From positions 421,180 to 485,179 of the forward strand of contig NZ_RPEN01000158.1 in assembly GCF_003991405.1 (NCBI RefSeq): a DNA stretch of 64,000 nucleotides, given 5' to 3'. The stretch comes from Pseudorhodobacter sp. E13. GTDB taxonomy: Bacteria > Pseudomonadota > Alphaproteobacteria > Rhodobacterales > Rhodobacteraceae. The notes under the pieces are model-generated. The model was not told where the DNA came from. It saw nothing but the letters and a program-made list of their open reading frames with translations, and searched no databases. The translations under genes and the position numbers were made by a program. Below are positions 1 through 9,341 of the stretch, piece by piece; the first letter of the stretch is position 1; each line of letters begins with the position of its first letter.

Positions 1-2
1 CC

Positions 3-149
3 GAACTGATCCGCATGGCACCAGAGACGAAACTGGCCGCGCCGCGCCGCAAGCTGGTGACGCAGATCTTTGCCCGCACGGCGGCACAGCGCCTGCAAGG
101 GCTGCGCGATCCGGCCCCCGGCCGCGCGCTGCGCGGACCGTTGGGCTAA
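3..149 (+). CDS. C-terminal end of an unidentified protein (5' truncated by window)
   Basis: An open frame runs in from the left edge and ends at a TAA at 147-149. It gives the last 48 residues of a protein. The fragment is rich in Arg, Ala and Pro and ends in RALRGPLG. I recognise no family from this tail. It could be any upstream gene whose body lies outside the window. The codon use looks like that of its neighbours, and the stop is followed by a convergent minus-strand gene 27 bases later, so it is plausibly a real gene end. Confidence 0.5.
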   Translation, partial: ELIRMAPETKLAAPRRKLVTQIFARTAAQRLQGLRDPAPGRALRGPLG

Positions 150-176
150 GCCGCAGCCGCGCGCCCCAAAAGAATG

Positions 177-386
177 TCAGCGCTTTTTCTTGCCGCCGCC
201 ATCGCCCATGGCCCGCGCGGCTGCGGCTGCGGCGCGCAATTCCTCGGCGATTTCTTCGGCTTCATCCGGGTCAAAATCCAGCGGCAATTCCACGCCGTCG
301 CCTTCGACATAAAGGCGCACCATGCCAAGACTTGTCGGCCCAATCTGCAAATTCGCCGCAATGTCACTTTGCTTGTCGATACCCAT
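177..386 (-). CDS. DUF6324-type small conserved protein
   Basis: This 69-residue protein starts MGIDKQSDIAANLQIGP and contains the core LYVEGDGVELPLDFDP followed by an Ala/Glu-rich helix and a basic tail (GGGKKKR). From memory it matches the small rhodobacterial family called DUF6324; its function is unknown. The frame is open further upstream to 470, but the ATG at 386 has a good AGGGGA ribosome site just before it (around 391-396 on the minus strand), and the extra N-terminus looks unlike the family. It lies between a convergent gene end and tRNA-His. Family assignment is from recalled similarity only. Confidence 0.75.
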   Translation of the reverse strand: MGIDKQSDIAANLQIGPTSLGMVRLYVEGDGVELPLDFDPDEAEEIAEELRAAAAAARAMGDGGGKKKR

Positions 387-498
387 GCCTATCCCCTGAC
401 CAAACTGGTTTTTTCCCGCATAAACTGAACCCAAGCGACTGACAAGCGCTGCAAAGGGTCTTGCAATCACCCGAAACCCGGTCTAAATCGCCCCAAGT

Positions 499-575
499 GC
501 CGCGTTAGCTCAGTTGGTTAGAGCGCTTGATTGTGGATCAAGAGGTCCCCCGTTCGAGCCGGGGACGTGGTACCA
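499..575 (+). tRNA. tRNA-His (anticodon GTG)
   Basis: The full cloverleaf can be folded by eye. The acceptor arm 499-505 pairs with 565-571 with two G:U pairs, the D arm is GCTC..GAGC, the anticodon stem CTTGA/TCAAG encloses GTG at 533-535, and the T arm CCCCG/CGGGG surrounds TTCGAGC. The discriminator at 572 is A, followed by an encoded CCA at 573-575. The base before the acceptor (498) is T, so no G-1 is encoded. A73 without G-1 is the known unusual state of tRNA-His in many alphaproteobacteria. Confidence 0.95.
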
Positions 576-656
576 TCCCCCCCTACGCATCGGAATTCGC
601 TTGCAAAAGCACAGCAAAGGCATAGCCTTTGGGGCACCAGACACAGGAGTCGCCCC

Positions 657-737
657 ATGAAAATGTTCATCGCGCTTGGCCTTTTGACCCTGTTGTCTGC
701 CTGTGGGGGCGGGGTGCCGCTGATTCCCCTGATCTAA
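657..737 (+). CDS. Tiny lipoprotein, 26 residues
   Basis: The ATG at 657 is preceded by AGGAG (645-649). It encodes a 26-residue peptide: MK, a hydrophobic stretch FIALGLLTLL, then the lipobox LSAC. Lipidation at that Cys would leave a mature peptide of only 11 residues, CGGGVPLIPLI. The combination of Shine-Dalgarno, signal sequence and lipobox supports a real gene despite its length. It sits between tRNA-His and tex. Function is unknown. Peptides of this size resemble entericidin-like or similar small lipoproteins only in size; I cannot place it in a family. Confidence 0.6.
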   Translation: MKMFIALGLLTLLSACGGGVPLIPLI

Positions 738-809
738 CGCATCACAGGGTCTTGGCCCCGGCGCGCGGTCTGGCTATGGTCCGGGTCCAACCCAAAAGAC
801 CGGAACAGC

Positions 810-3152
810 ATGACCCCAGATCTCGCCGCTCGTATCGCCCGCCTTATCGCCTCGGAAATCGGGGCGAACCCTGCCCAAGTCAGCGCCGCCGTAGAGCTTT
901 TGGATGGCGGGGCCACGGTGCCTTTCGTCGCCCGCTACCGCAAAGAGGTGACAGGCGGCCTTGATGACACGCAGCTGCGCAACCTTGATGAGCGTCTGAC
1001 CTATCTGCGCGAATTGGAAGCCCGGCGCGCGGCGATTCTGTCCTCGATTTCGGAACAGGGCAAGCTGACCGATGATCTGACCGCCAGCCTGACAAAGGCC
1101 ATGACCAAGGCCGAGCTGGAAGATATTTACCTGCCCTATAAGCCCAAGCGCCGCACCCGCGCGATGATTGCGCGCGAAAACGGGCTTGGCCCCTTGGCCG
1201 AGGCGCTGCTGGCCGACCGCAACGCCGATCCGCAGGTGCTGGCCTCGGGCTATATCAATGCCGAAGTGCCGGATGTGAAAACCGCCCTTGAAGGCGCGCG
1301 CGATATCGTTGCCGAAGGACTGGCCGAAGATGCCACACTGCTGGGCAAACTGCGCAACCATATGAAATCAGTGGGCCGTCTGGCCGCCACGGTTGTCGCG
1401 GGCAAAGAGGCCGAAGGCGCCAAGTTTTCCGACTATTTCGCCCATTCCGAGCCGTGGCACTCTGCACCCTCGCACCGGGTTCTGGCGATGCTGCGCGGAC
1501 GCAACGAAGGTTTCCTGACGCTGGACCTAGAGGTGGACCCGGACGCCCCGCGCGGCCAATCCCCTGCGGAACAGATGTGCGGCGCGGCTTTGCAAGCAGG
1601 TGGCACGGGCAAAGCCGACCAATGGCTGCGCGAGGTGGCGGCATGGACATGGCGCATCAAGCTGAAAACCAGCCTGACGCTGGACCTGATGGGCGATCTG
1701 CGCGACCGCGCCGAGGCCGAGGCGATCCGGGTGTTTGCCCGCAACCTCAAGGATTTGCTGCTGGCCGCCCCGGCGGGGGGAAAGGCCACGATGGGGCTGG
1801 ACCCCGGTATCCGAACGGGCGTCAAAGTGTGCGTGATCGACGCCACGGGCAAGCTGTTGGCCACCGATACCGTCTATCCGTTCCAGCCCAAGAACGATCT
1901 GCGCGGCGCACAGGTGGCAATTGCGCAGATGATCGGCAAACACGGCGTCGGCCTGATCGCCATCGGCAATGGCACAGCATCCCGTGAAACCGAAAAGATG
2001 GTGGCGGACCTGTTGGCCGTGCTGCCCGCCACCGCGAAAAAGCCAACCAAGGTTGTGGTGTCCGAAGCAGGCGCCTCGGTCTATTCGGCCTCGGAACTGG
2101 CGGCCAAGGAATTCCCCGATCTCGACGTGTCGATCCGTGGCGCGGTCTCCATCGCGCGGCGTTTGCAGGACCCGCTGGCCGAATTGGTAAAGATCGAACC
2201 CAAAGCCATCGGCGTGGGCCAGTATCAGCATGACGTGGACCAGCACCGCCTTGGCCGCAGCCTTGAAGCGGTGGTCGAAGATGCGGTGAACGCGGTGGGC
2301 GTGGACCTGAACACCGCGTCTGCCCCCTTGCTGGCCCGTGTGTCCGGTGTCGGGCCGGGCTTGGCCGAGGCGATCGTGGCCCATCGCGATGCCAACGGCC
2401 CCTTTGCCAAACGGCGCGACCTGCTGAAAGTGGCGCGGCTGGGGCCGAAAGTGTTTGAACAGGCGGCAGGGTTCCTGCGGATTTCCGGCGGGGCGGAACC
2501 GCTCGATGCCTCCTCCGTGCATCCCGAAGCCTATGATGTGGCGCGCAAGATCGTCGCTGCTTGTGGCCGCGACCTGCGAGAAGTGATGGGCTCACCAAAA
2601 CTGGCGCAGCTTGACCCGATGGCCTTTGTCGATGAACGGTTCGGCCTGCCCACGATCAAGGACATTCTGTCGGAACTGGAAAAACCGGGCCGCGACCCGC
2701 GCCCGGAATTCAAAACCGCAACCTTTGCCGAAGGTGTGGATGATATCAAAGACCTGAAACCCGGCATGATGCTGGAAGGCACGGTGACCAACGTGGCCGC
2801 CTTTGGGGCCTTTGTCGATATCGGCGTGCATCAGGACGGGTTGGTCCATGTCAGCCAGCTTGCCGATAAATTCGTGTCTGACCCGCATGAGGTGGTGAAA
2901 GCCGGTGATGTGGTCAAGGTGCGGGTGGTCGAGGTGGATGTGCCGCGCAAGCGCATTGGCCTGACCATGAAAAAAGACAGCGGCGAGGCGCGCGACCAAG
3001 CCGCCGAGCGGCGCGCGGGAGGGGGCGGCCAGCGCCCTGCGGCAGGCAAAGGCAATGCGCCGCCCAAGCCCGCACAGATGCAAAGCGCCCCGAAATCCAC
3101 GGGCGCGGCGAACCCCTTTGCCGATGCGCTGCGTGGCAAGTTCGGCAAATGA
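810..3152 (+). CDS. tex: Tex family RNA-binding transcriptional accessory protein
   Basis: The 780-residue protein has the normal Tex length and domain order. The N-terminal helical Tex_N region is followed by a YqgF/RNase H-like fold starting near [10 protein letters not shown] (Asp331), helix-hairpin-helix repeats at about 495-560 ([12 protein letters not shown]), and an S1 RNA-binding domain at about 649-722 ([20 protein letters not shown]). A low-complexity basic/Pro tail of about 55 residues follows. Tex is a cytoplasmic nucleic-acid-binding factor linked to transcription; its precise role is unsettled in the family. The gene ends in a strong bidirectional terminator. Confidence 0.97.
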   Translation: MTPDLAARIARLIASEIGANPAQVSAAVELLDGGATVPFVARYRKEVTGGLDDTQLRNLDERLTYLRELEARRAAILSSISEQGKLTDDLTASLTKAMTKAELEDIYLPYKPKRRTRAMIARENGLGPLAEALLADRNADPQVLASGYINAEVPDVKTALEGARDIVAEGLAEDATLLGKLRNHMKSVGRLAATVVAGKEAEGAKFSDYFAHSEPWHSAPSHRVLAMLRGRNEGFLTLDLEVDPDAPRGQSPAEQMCGAALQAGGTGKADQWLREVAAWTWRIKLKTSLTLDLMGDLRDRAEAEAIRVFARNLKDLLLAAPAGGKATMGLDPGIRTGVKVCVIDATGKLLATDTVYPFQPKNDLRGAQVAIAQMIGKHGVGLIAIGNGTASRETEKMVADLLAVLPATAKKPTKVVVSEAGASVYSASELAAKEFPDLDVSIRGAVSIARRLQDPLAELVKIEPKAIGVGQYQHDVDQHRLGRSLEAVVEDAVNAVGVDLNTASAPLLARVSGVGPGLAEAIVAHRDANGPFAKRRDLLKVARLGPKVFEQAAGFLRISGGAEPLDASSVHPEAYDVARKIVAACGRDLREVMGSPKLAQLDPMAFVDERFGLPTIKDILSELEKPGRDPRPEFKTATFAEGVDDIKDLKPGMMLEGTVTNVAAFGAFVDIGVHQDGLVHVSQLADKFVSDPHEVVKAGDVVKVRVVEVDVPRKRIGLTMKKDSGEARDQAAERRAGGGGQRPAAGKGNAPPKPAQMQSAPKSTGAANPFADALRGKFGK

Positions 3153-3188
3153 AAAAAGGGCCCGGTCGCAATGACCGGGCCCTTTTTT
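3152..3188. terminator. Bidirectional rho-independent terminator
   Basis: A run of six A's, the stem GGGCCCGGTC, loop GCAAT, the complementary GACCGGGCCC, and then six T's. The stem overlaps the last base of the tex stop codon. Because A and T runs flank both sides, it can end transcription of tex from the left and of the convergent 3202-3897 gene from the right. Confidence 0.92.
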
Positions 3189-3201
3189 GGTATCAAGTCA
3201 A

Positions 3202-3897
3202 TCAGTTGGTCAGCAGGTAATAGCTGTTGCGCTTGCTGCCCTGATTCATGACCGAAACGTTGAAATACCCGTTCCAGCGCGGCACGAAATCGCAATAGAA
3301 CTTGTCATAGACCCGCGCGGGGCAAGACACCCGATTGCCGTTTTCATCCGTTACAATCACCGACAAGGGCGCATCGCCATCGCCCGAGATACCGATCTCG
3401 GCATAGGAATTGCCGTAGAACGGGATTTTCCAGACATCAATCGCACCCGCAGGCAAGCGGCTGAGCTGTCGCGAGGCACCACCGATACGGCCCCGCGCGC
3501 CTTCGGCCTCGATATCTTCAATCAGGCCCAGAAGGGTTTCATCGCCCGCCGCAAATTCACGCGCCGAGGCCAGCATCATGGCCGCATCTGCCGGGGCATC
3601 GGCCACATCGGCCTCTTCGGTGACACCGTCAGCGGGCTTCTGCTCGCCTTCCCGCTCTACATCCGTCATCTGCACGCCTGCGGCCAGCTTTGCCGCTGTC
3701 AGTGCCAGCAGCGCGTCCTTGTTGGTCAGGCTGAGGGCATAAAGCCCCTGCGCCATGTCAAATTGCGCCACGCCGCCGGGTTGGCCGGTTGCGGCCTCGT
3801 CCATGTTCAAACCGGTTTTATCTTGCGCGAAACCGGGCGCGGCAAAGGCAACCAGTGCTGTCGTCGCAAGGATGGTTGAAAAGCTCTTAAAGGTCAT
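3202..3897 (-). CDS. Exported protein of unknown function
   Basis: The protein has 231 residues with a clear signal peptide (MTFKSFSTILATTALVAFAA, cleavage likely after GFAQ at about 25). A GGAAGGAA ribosome site lies just upstream of the ATG. The middle is Ala/Glu-rich and acidic. The last 80 residues look like a small beta-sandwich, with ISGDGDAPLSVIVTDENGN followed by a Cys pair (SCPARVYDKFYCDF) and FNVSVMNQG near the end. This resembles the pre-peptidase C-terminal (PPC) type of fold, but that is my inference, not a clear match. It is probably a periplasmic single-gene unit that shares its terminator with tex. Confidence 0.75.
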   Translation of the reverse strand: MTFKSFSTILATTALVAFAAPGFAQDKTGLNMDEAATGQPGGVAQFDMAQGLYALSLTNKDALLALTAAKLAAGVQMTDVEREGEQKPADGVTEEADVADAPADAAMMLASAREFAAGDETLLGLIEDIEAEGARGRIGGASRQLSRLPAGAIDVWKIPFYGNSYAEIGISGDGDAPLSVIVTDENGNRVSCPARVYDKFYCDFVPRWNGYFNVSVMNQGSKRNSYYLLTN

Positions 3898-4017
3898 AAT
3901 TCTGGTTCCTTCCTGAAGAATGCCACCGATGGGGCGGGGTTGCCCATGGATATAAGCCTTCTATAGCAGGAGTTCGCGTTTTGTAGGTAGTGACAATTTC
4001 CGTCATCTGCCGCGCGA

Positions 4018-4968
4018 TTATTCCGCCGCTGTGCGAAACCGCGCCAAACGCCCCAAGCCCCGCGCCCCCCCTTGCCGCGCCAGCGCAATCGCCGCTGTAT
4101 GCGCGCCTGCATCAAGGCAAGCGGCAAGCGCCGCGCCATCCAGCCAGCGATCCAGAAAGCCTGCGTTGAAGGCATCGCCCGCACCAACCGTATCCACCAC
4201 CTCCAGCGCCACGGCGGGGCGGTGCAGCCGTGCCGTGCCTTGCAGCGCGCTGGCCCCCTGCCCGCCCTGTTTCACCACGACCAAGGGCGCGTAATCTTGC
4301 AGCGGCGCGTGGCGGGCCAAGGCTTCGGCTTCGCTTGCATTGGGCAAAAAGACATCGACATCGCGCAGCAAGGGGCGCAGATCATCGCGGGCCAGCACTT
4401 CGGCATCCCATGCGCAATCGACCGAAACCGTCATGCCTGCCGCCTTGGCCTGCGCGACCACTTCCGGCTGTTCCACAAGGCTGGCAAGTTCGCCGATATG
4501 TAAATGGTCAAACCCGCGCGCCGCGATCAGCGCGGCCAAGCCATCCGGCATCGCAGGGCCGCTGCGCCGGGTGACAAAGGCCCTGTCACCCCCCGTAATC
4601 ATCGCCACTGTGATCTGCGGCTCTGCCCCGACGGCGGCAAAGCCACAGGGCGAAAGATCGACGCCGGATTGCGCAAGCTCTGCCGCGATGGGCCCGGCAA
4701 AGGGTTCTGCCGGGATGACAGAGGCCAGCGCCGCCCCCCGCCCCAGCGCCGCCAGATAGGCCGCAGTGATATAGGCCCCACCACCTGCGGCGATAACCAG
4801 ATGTTCGGCATAAACCTCTTGCCCGGCGGCGGGCGGGGCCGAAAGCCCGGCCATCACCAGATCGCAATAGAGCCGCCCGGTGGACAGCACGCGTTTGGGC
4901 CGGTGGTCGCCCCCCCCCGATCTTGCGCGCCCCAGTGCCGCCCCTGCCTGACTTGTCCCGCCCGTCAT
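4018..4968 (-). CDS. PfkB-family carbohydrate kinase
   Basis: The 316-residue protein carries the PfkB/ribokinase hallmarks: a Gly-rich sugar-binding stretch (AAGGGAYITAAYLAALG, about 59-75) and the C-terminal signature DTVGAGDAFNAGF near residues 258-270, which holds the catalytic Asp. It should phosphorylate a sugar or nucleoside using ATP in the cytoplasm. The start ATG overlaps the stop of the upstream ATPase gene (ATGA), making it the last gene of the sugar importer operon, so its substrate is probably derived from the imported compound. The exact substrate cannot be read from sequence. The N-terminal 25 residues are atypically loose, so the true start could be slightly downstream. Confidence 0.9.
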   Translation of the reverse strand: MTGGTSQAGAALGRARSGGGDHRPKRVLSTGRLYCDLVMAGLSAPPAAGQEVYAEHLVIAAGGGAYITAAYLAALGRGAALASVIPAEPFAGPIAAELAQSGVDLSPCGFAAVGAEPQITVAMITGGDRAFVTRRSGPAMPDGLAALIAARGFDHLHIGELASLVEQPEVVAQAKAAGMTVSVDCAWDAEVLARDDLRPLLRDVDVFLPNASEAEALARHAPLQDYAPLVVVKQGGQGASALQGTARLHRPAVALEVVDTVGAGDAFNAGFLDRWLDGAALAACLDAGAHTAAIALARQGGARGLGRLARFRTAAE

Positions 4969-6014
4969 CGGATCGCCACCCCTTCGGCATCGAACAAATG
5001 CAGGTTGGCCGGGTCCACCGTCAGATGCACCTGCGCGCGCAAGGGCGGCGGCGTGCGGCCATCGGCGCGGGCCACCACCTCTTGCCCGCCAATATCGACA
5101 TAGGCCAGCGTTTCCGCGCCCAAAGGTTCCAGCACCGAAACGCGGCCCGCAAAACTGCCCGCATCCGGGGTTACGCGCAGATCATCGGGGCGGATGCCAA
5201 CCGTCACGGCGCTGCCCACGGCCCCCGGCGTTTTGCGCGCGATCACGCGGCCCGCAACCTCGATCCCGTCTGCGGTGATGCGGCCTTGCAGCATGTTCAT
5301 CGACGGCGCGCCGATGAACTGCGCGACAAAGGCATTGGCGGGTTGGTGGAACACCTCGGCCGGGGTGCCAACCTGTTGAATATGACCGTCTTTCATAATC
5401 ACGATCCGGTCGGCCATGGTCATCGCCTCCACCTGATCATGGGTCACGAAGATGATGGTGGTGCCGACACGTTGATGCAGTTTCTTGATCTCCAGCCGCA
5501 TCTGGGTGCGCAATTGGGCATCGAGATTCGACAGCGGCTCATCAAACAGGAACACCGCCGGGTCGCGCACCATGGCCCGCCCAATCGCCACGCGCTGGCG
5601 CTGACCACCCGAAAGCTGCGCGGGTTTGCGGTCCAGATACTCGGTCATCGACAGGATTGCCGCTACCTCCTCGATCCGCTTTTCCTTGTCGGCTTTCGGC
5701 ATCTTGGCCGTGCGCAGGCCAAAGCCGATATTCTTGCGCACCGACATATGCGGGTAAATCGCGTAATTCTGGAACACCATCGCGATATTGCGATCCTTGG
5801 GTTCCAGATGGTTGACCACCGCGCCGCCAATCCGCACCTCGCCGCCCGAGACATCCTCCAGCCCGGCGATCATCCGCAGAGTGGTGGATTTACCGCAGCC
5901 CGACGGCCCGACGAAAACCACAAACTCGCCATCGGCCACATCCAGATTGATGCCATGCAGCACCTCGGTTTTGCCGTAAGCCTTGACGAGATTGTGCAAG
6001 CTGAGCGTGGCCAT
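4965..6014 (-). CDS. Sugar ABC transporter ATPase (MalK/UgpC type)
   Basis: The 349-residue ATPase has all motifs: Walker A GPSGCGKST (36-44), Q-loop Gln82, signature LSGGQ (134-138), Walker B VFLFDEP (154-160) and H-loop His192. A C-terminal TOBE-like regulatory domain of about 110 residues follows, as in MalK/UgpC proteins of CUT1 importers. It powers the permease pair encoded at 7502-9264. It lies three bases downstream of the lyase gene and overlaps the PfkB gene by four bases, so all are co-transcribed. Confidence 0.96.
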   Translation of the reverse strand: MATLSLHNLVKAYGKTEVLHGINLDVADGEFVVFVGPSGCGKSTTLRMIAGLEDVSGGEVRIGGAVVNHLEPKDRNIAMVFQNYAIYPHMSVRKNIGFGLRTAKMPKADKEKRIEEVAAILSMTEYLDRKPAQLSGGQRQRVAIGRAMVRDPAVFLFDEPLSNLDAQLRTQMRLEIKKLHQRVGTTIIFVTHDQVEAMTMADRIVIMKDGHIQQVGTPAEVFHQPANAFVAQFIGAPSMNMLQGRITADGIEVAGRVIARKTPGAVGSAVTVGIRPDDLRVTPDAGSFAGRVSVLEPLGAETLAYVDIGGQEVVARADGRTPPPLRAQVHLTVDPANLHLFDAEGVAIR

Positions 6015-6017
6015 AGT

Positions 6018-7505
6018 CTACTCCGACAAAAGGTCTGCAAAGGAGGCATCCAGTTCGGTTGCCGCTGTCGTTATCCGTTCAAACCGCAGGCGGATCATTT
6101 CGGCGCATTCGCCCAACTCGTATTCATATTGCGCAAAGGCGTCGTCCATCGCCTCGGGTGCGGGGCCGCCAAAGCGGTTGCGCTGCGCGATGAAATTCCG
6201 GGCGCTGACGGCATGGGCAAAACCGGGCGCATCCAGCGCCGGTTTGCGCCCGGTTTCCGCGATGAAGGCCAGCGAAAAGGCGGTAAAGCCCTGCGCCAAA
6301 GGCACGCCGCGCCCGATCACATCGCGCGCGGTTTTTGCCGCCACCTCATGCGCCTGGCGAAAGCTAAGGCCTTCGGTGCGCACCAATGTATCGGCCAGTT
6401 CCGTCACGGTCACGCAGGCGGCATCCATATTCGCGGCCACGCGGTCGGCCCGGATGCTGCACGCCGGGACCAGCGCGCCAAACAGGGTCAGCACCCGCGC
6501 GGCGCTGTCAAAGGCGGCATAGCCCGCAACCTGAACCTCGCCTTCGCTGTCATTCATATCGGTGAAGGGGGTGTTGTGCATGGTATTGACCACCGCATCA
6601 CAGCGCCCCACCGTCATCGAGGCCAGATGCCGCATATGTTCAATCGGCACCGGGTTGCGCTTTTGCGGCATGATGGATGAAATCTGCACCATGGAATTGG
6701 GCACGTAAAGCTGGCCCACCTCAAACGCGCTCCAGAATTGCAGATCCTGGATCACGCGGCCCAGATGCAGGAACATCAGCTTCAGCGCGGAATACAACCC
6801 GGTGACATAATCAACCGAGGCGATACAGCCGTAAGAGTTGCGCATAGGCCCGCTGAACCCCAGCAGTTCCGCCATCCGGTGCCGGTTGATCGGAAAGCCC
6901 GAGGTGGTGATGGCCGCCGCCCCCATCGGGCAATGATCCAGCGCATCCCGCGCCTCGCACAGGCGCACGCCATCGCGGATAAGAACCTCTGTGGCTGCGG
7001 CAAGGTAATGGCCAAAGGTCGTGGGCTGGGCGGGTTGGCCATGGGTATAGGCGACGATAGGTGTATCGCGTTCGGCCTTGGCCTTGGCGATCAGGCCCAA
7101 CGCCACCGTCATCACCAAGTCCAAAAGCTGGTCGGTCTTGTGGCGCAGAACCATCTTGAACACGGTATGGTCCATATCGTTGCGCGACCGGGCGGTGTGC
7201 AGCGCGCCGGCGACATCCGGGCCAAGGCGGCGTTTCAGCTCTGCCTCCACCAGAAAGAAATAATCCTCATATTCACCGGTATAGGTCAGGGCGGACAGGT
7301 CCACCTCGGCGTCAATCGCCACCAAGGCCTGCGCGATCTGCCCGGCGGTGCTGCGCGGCAAGATGCCCTCTTCGGTCAGCATCACCAGATGGGCGCGGTT
7401 GATATCGCGCACCGGGCCTGCGTAATGGGTCTTTGCGGCCTCAAACAAGGGGGCCAGCACCGTGTCACGATAGGCCGGATTGGGAAATCTGCTTTTGTCG
7501 GTCAT
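6018..7505 (-). CDS. Argininosuccinate-lyase-family C-N lyase in sugar operon
   Basis: The 495-residue protein belongs to the fumarase/aspartase superfamily, argininosuccinate lyase branch. It has HTARSRND (103-110), THGQPAQPTT with His155, and the mobile signature loop SSIMPQKRNP (276-285) that carries the catalytic Ser. Family members eliminate fumarate from N-succinyl compounds. The ATG at 7505 overlaps the permease stop (ATGA), so it is translationally coupled inside a carbohydrate importer operon, which is not where a biosynthetic ArgH is expected. EDDS lyase shows that this family can act on other N-succinyl substrates. I infer a catabolic lyase acting on the imported compound; true argininosuccinate lyase activity is not excluded. 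Confidence 0.88.
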   Translation of the reverse strand: MTDKSRFPNPAYRDTVLAPLFEAAKTHYAGPVRDINRAHLVMLTEEGILPRSTAGQIAQALVAIDAEVDLSALTYTGEYEDYFFLVEAELKRRLGPDVAGALHTARSRNDMDHTVFKMVLRHKTDQLLDLVMTVALGLIAKAKAERDTPIVAYTHGQPAQPTTFGHYLAAATEVLIRDGVRLCEARDALDHCPMGAAAITTSGFPINRHRMAELLGFSGPMRNSYGCIASVDYVTGLYSALKLMFLHLGRVIQDLQFWSAFEVGQLYVPNSMVQISSIMPQKRNPVPIEHMRHLASMTVGRCDAVVNTMHNTPFTDMNDSEGEVQVAGYAAFDSAARVLTLFGALVPACSIRADRVAANMDAACVTVTELADTLVRTEGLSFRQAHEVAAKTARDVIGRGVPLAQGFTAFSLAFIAETGRKPALDAPGFAHAVSARNFIAQRNRFGGPAPEAMDDAFAQYEYELGECAEMIRLRFERITTAATELDASFADLLSE

Positions 7506-8371
7506 CCTTTCAGCCCCGCCATTGCCACGCCGCGTATGATATAGCGCTGAAACACCAGAAAGACGATCAGCGTGGGGATGGTGGCCAGCGCCGCCCCGGT
7601 CATGATCAATTCCCATTCCACCGCCTGTTCCACGCTGAAGGTCGTCAGCCCCACGGGCAGGGTGTAAAGCTCTGCCGAATTGGTCACGATCAGCGGCCAG
7701 AGAAACGCCGTCCAGTTGCCAAGGAAGATGAAGATCGCCAAGGCGCTCAGCGCGGGGGTCACCAGCGGCAAGGCGACCGACCACCAGATCTGAAACTCGT
7801 TCAACCCGTCGATCCGGGCAGCTTCCAGAAAATCATCGGGCACGGTTTCAAAGAACTGCTTCATCAGGAAGGTGCCGAAGGCCGTCATGATACCGGGGAA
7901 CATGATGCCCCAATAGGTATCCAGCCAGCCAAAGCTTTTGGACATCAGATACCACGGGATCACCAGCATTTCGGTGGGGATCATCAAGGTAGACAGGATG
8001 GCGATGAACACGAAAGTCCGCCCGCGAAAGGTGAACTTGCACAGCGCATAGCCCACCAGCGCATCAAAGAACACCGCCGAAAGGGTGGTCAGCGTGGCGA
8101 TCAGGAAGGAATTGCCGAACCAGCGCAGAAAGCGGCCATCCGACAGCACATAGGTGTAGTTTTCAAAGGTCGGCTCTTTGGGGATGATGTTCAGATCATA
8201 CATCTCGAACGGGTATTTGATGCTGGCCGACAGCATGTAGACAATCGGCATCACCATCACGATCGCGCCCATGGCAAGCAAGGTCCAGCGCAGCACAGAC
8301 CAAGGGTCGCGCGGGCCTTTGGCGGCACGCGTCTGCATCAGCGCGGCAGAGCTGGCGCGGATTTCGGTCAT
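7502..8371 (-). CDS. Carbohydrate ABC transporter permease (MalG type)
   Basis: A 289-residue inner-membrane protein with about six hydrophobic segments. It carries the cytoplasmic EAA loop (EAARIDGLNEFQIWWSVALP) that contacts the ATPase, typical of MalG-type CUT1 permeases. Its ATG overlaps the stop of the MalF-type gene upstream and its stop overlaps the start of the lyase gene. It pairs with the 8368-9264 product to form the channel. Confidence 0.95.
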   Translation of the reverse strand: MTEIRASSAALMQTRAAKGPRDPWSVLRWTLLAMGAIVMVMPIVYMLSASIKYPFEMYDLNIIPKEPTFENYTYVLSDGRFLRWFGNSFLIATLTTLSAVFFDALVGYALCKFTFRGRTFVFIAILSTLMIPTEMLVIPWYLMSKSFGWLDTYWGIMFPGIMTAFGTFLMKQFFETVPDDFLEAARIDGLNEFQIWWSVALPLVTPALSALAIFIFLGNWTAFLWPLIVTNSAELYTLPVGLTTFSVEQAVEWELIMTGAALATIPTLIVFLVFQRYIIRGVAMAGLKG

Positions 8372-9264
8372 GGTTTTTCCCTCAGAATCCGCAGTTGCAC
8401 CAGACTGACGGTCAGCAAAATCGCAAACAGCACGACGGTTTGCGCGGCGGCATAGCCCATATCAAAGCTGGAAAACGCGGTTTGATAGATCATCAGCACC
8501 AAGGGTTTGGTGCTGTCCAACGGGCCGCCGGGGTTGTTGGTGGTCATGTTGAACACCTGATCGAATATCCGCAAAAACCCGATGGAGGAGAACACCACCA
8601 GAAACACGATCGTCGGTTTCAGCAAGGGCAGCGTGATCTCCCACAAAATGGTCCAGCCGGAAACGCCGTCAATCCTCGCTGCCTCATAATAGCTGGTGGG
8701 GATGGCCCGCAGCCCCGCCATGAAGATGATGATCTGAAAGCCCAAGCCCGCCCAGATCGCCGGGATCAGGATAGAGGGCAGCGCATTGCTGGTGGAGTTC
8801 AGGAAATTGACCTGCGCAAAGCCAAGCGAGGCCAGGAAGTTATTGAACAACCCGATTGGCACCGGTTGGTAAAACCAGCGCCAGACCCAAGCCATAGCCA
8901 CGGTCGAGGTGAGGAAGGGCAGGAAATACAGCGCGCGCAACGTGCCATGCAGCAGCCGGGTCTTATCCAGTTGATAGGCAATGACAAAGCTCAGCACCAA
9001 GGAAATCGGCGTGCCAAGGATCAGATAGACAAAGGTATTCCGGAACACTTTCCAGAACACCGGGTCATGCCACAGCTTGACATAGTTTTCCAAACCCACC
9101 CATTCGCGCGGGCCCAGCAGGTTCCAGCTTTGAAAGCTTAGAACAATCGCGTTGAAGGTGGGATAAAACCGGATCACCACATAAAACAGGATCGGCAGGG
9201 CCAAAAAGCCCCAAGCCCAAACCACCTGTTTCTGGCGGATGGAAAGGTTGCGATAGCGCTTCAT
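8368..9264 (-). CDS. Sugar ABC transporter permease (MalF type)
   Basis: A 298-residue membrane protein with about six transmembrane segments and the EAA motif YEAARIDGVSGWTILWEITL. The frame is open to 9318, but that longer start lies inside the terminator hairpin. The ATG at 9264 has AGGGAA six bases upstream and begins MKRYRNLSIRQKQ, a normal cytoplasmic N-terminus, so I chose it. It heterodimerises with the MalG-type permease and overlaps it by four bases. Confidence 0.94.
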   Translation of the reverse strand: MKRYRNLSIRQKQVVWAWGFLALPILFYVVIRFYPTFNAIVLSFQSWNLLGPREWVGLENYVKLWHDPVFWKVFRNTFVYLILGTPISLVLSFVIAYQLDKTRLLHGTLRALYFLPFLTSTVAMAWVWRWFYQPVPIGLFNNFLASLGFAQVNFLNSTSNALPSILIPAIWAGLGFQIIIFMAGLRAIPTSYYEAARIDGVSGWTILWEITLPLLKPTIVFLVVFSSIGFLRIFDQVFNMTTNNPGGPLDSTKPLVLMIYQTAFSSFDMGYAAAQTVVLFAILLTVSLVQLRILREKP

Positions 9265-9299
9265 CGGGCGTTCCCTGTCATCGGGCGGCGGCCAACCTG

Positions 9300-9328
9300 A
9301 AAAAAGCGGCCCGGACATGCCGGGCCGC
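9300..9328 (-). terminator. Intra-operon hairpin with T-run (attenuator) after binding-protein gene
   Basis: A perfect 9-bp stem GCGGCCCGG/CCGGGCCGC with a 5-base loop. On the minus strand it is followed by six T's. It lies between the binding-protein gene and the first permease gene. This placement is common in ABC operons and is expected to end or stabilise part of the transcripts, so that the binding protein is made in excess over the membrane subunits. Confidence 0.85.
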
Positions 9329-9341
9329 AGGTTCAGGAAGG

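Noticed and set aside
4923..6680. 585-codon open frame on the plus strand
   Set aside because: It lies opposite the ATPase and lyase genes, has no family-like sequence, and is an effect of high GC on the opposite strand.
9265..9318. 18-codon N-terminal extension of the MalF-type permease
   Set aside because: It would begin in the terminator hairpin, and the start at 9264 has a proper ribosome site.
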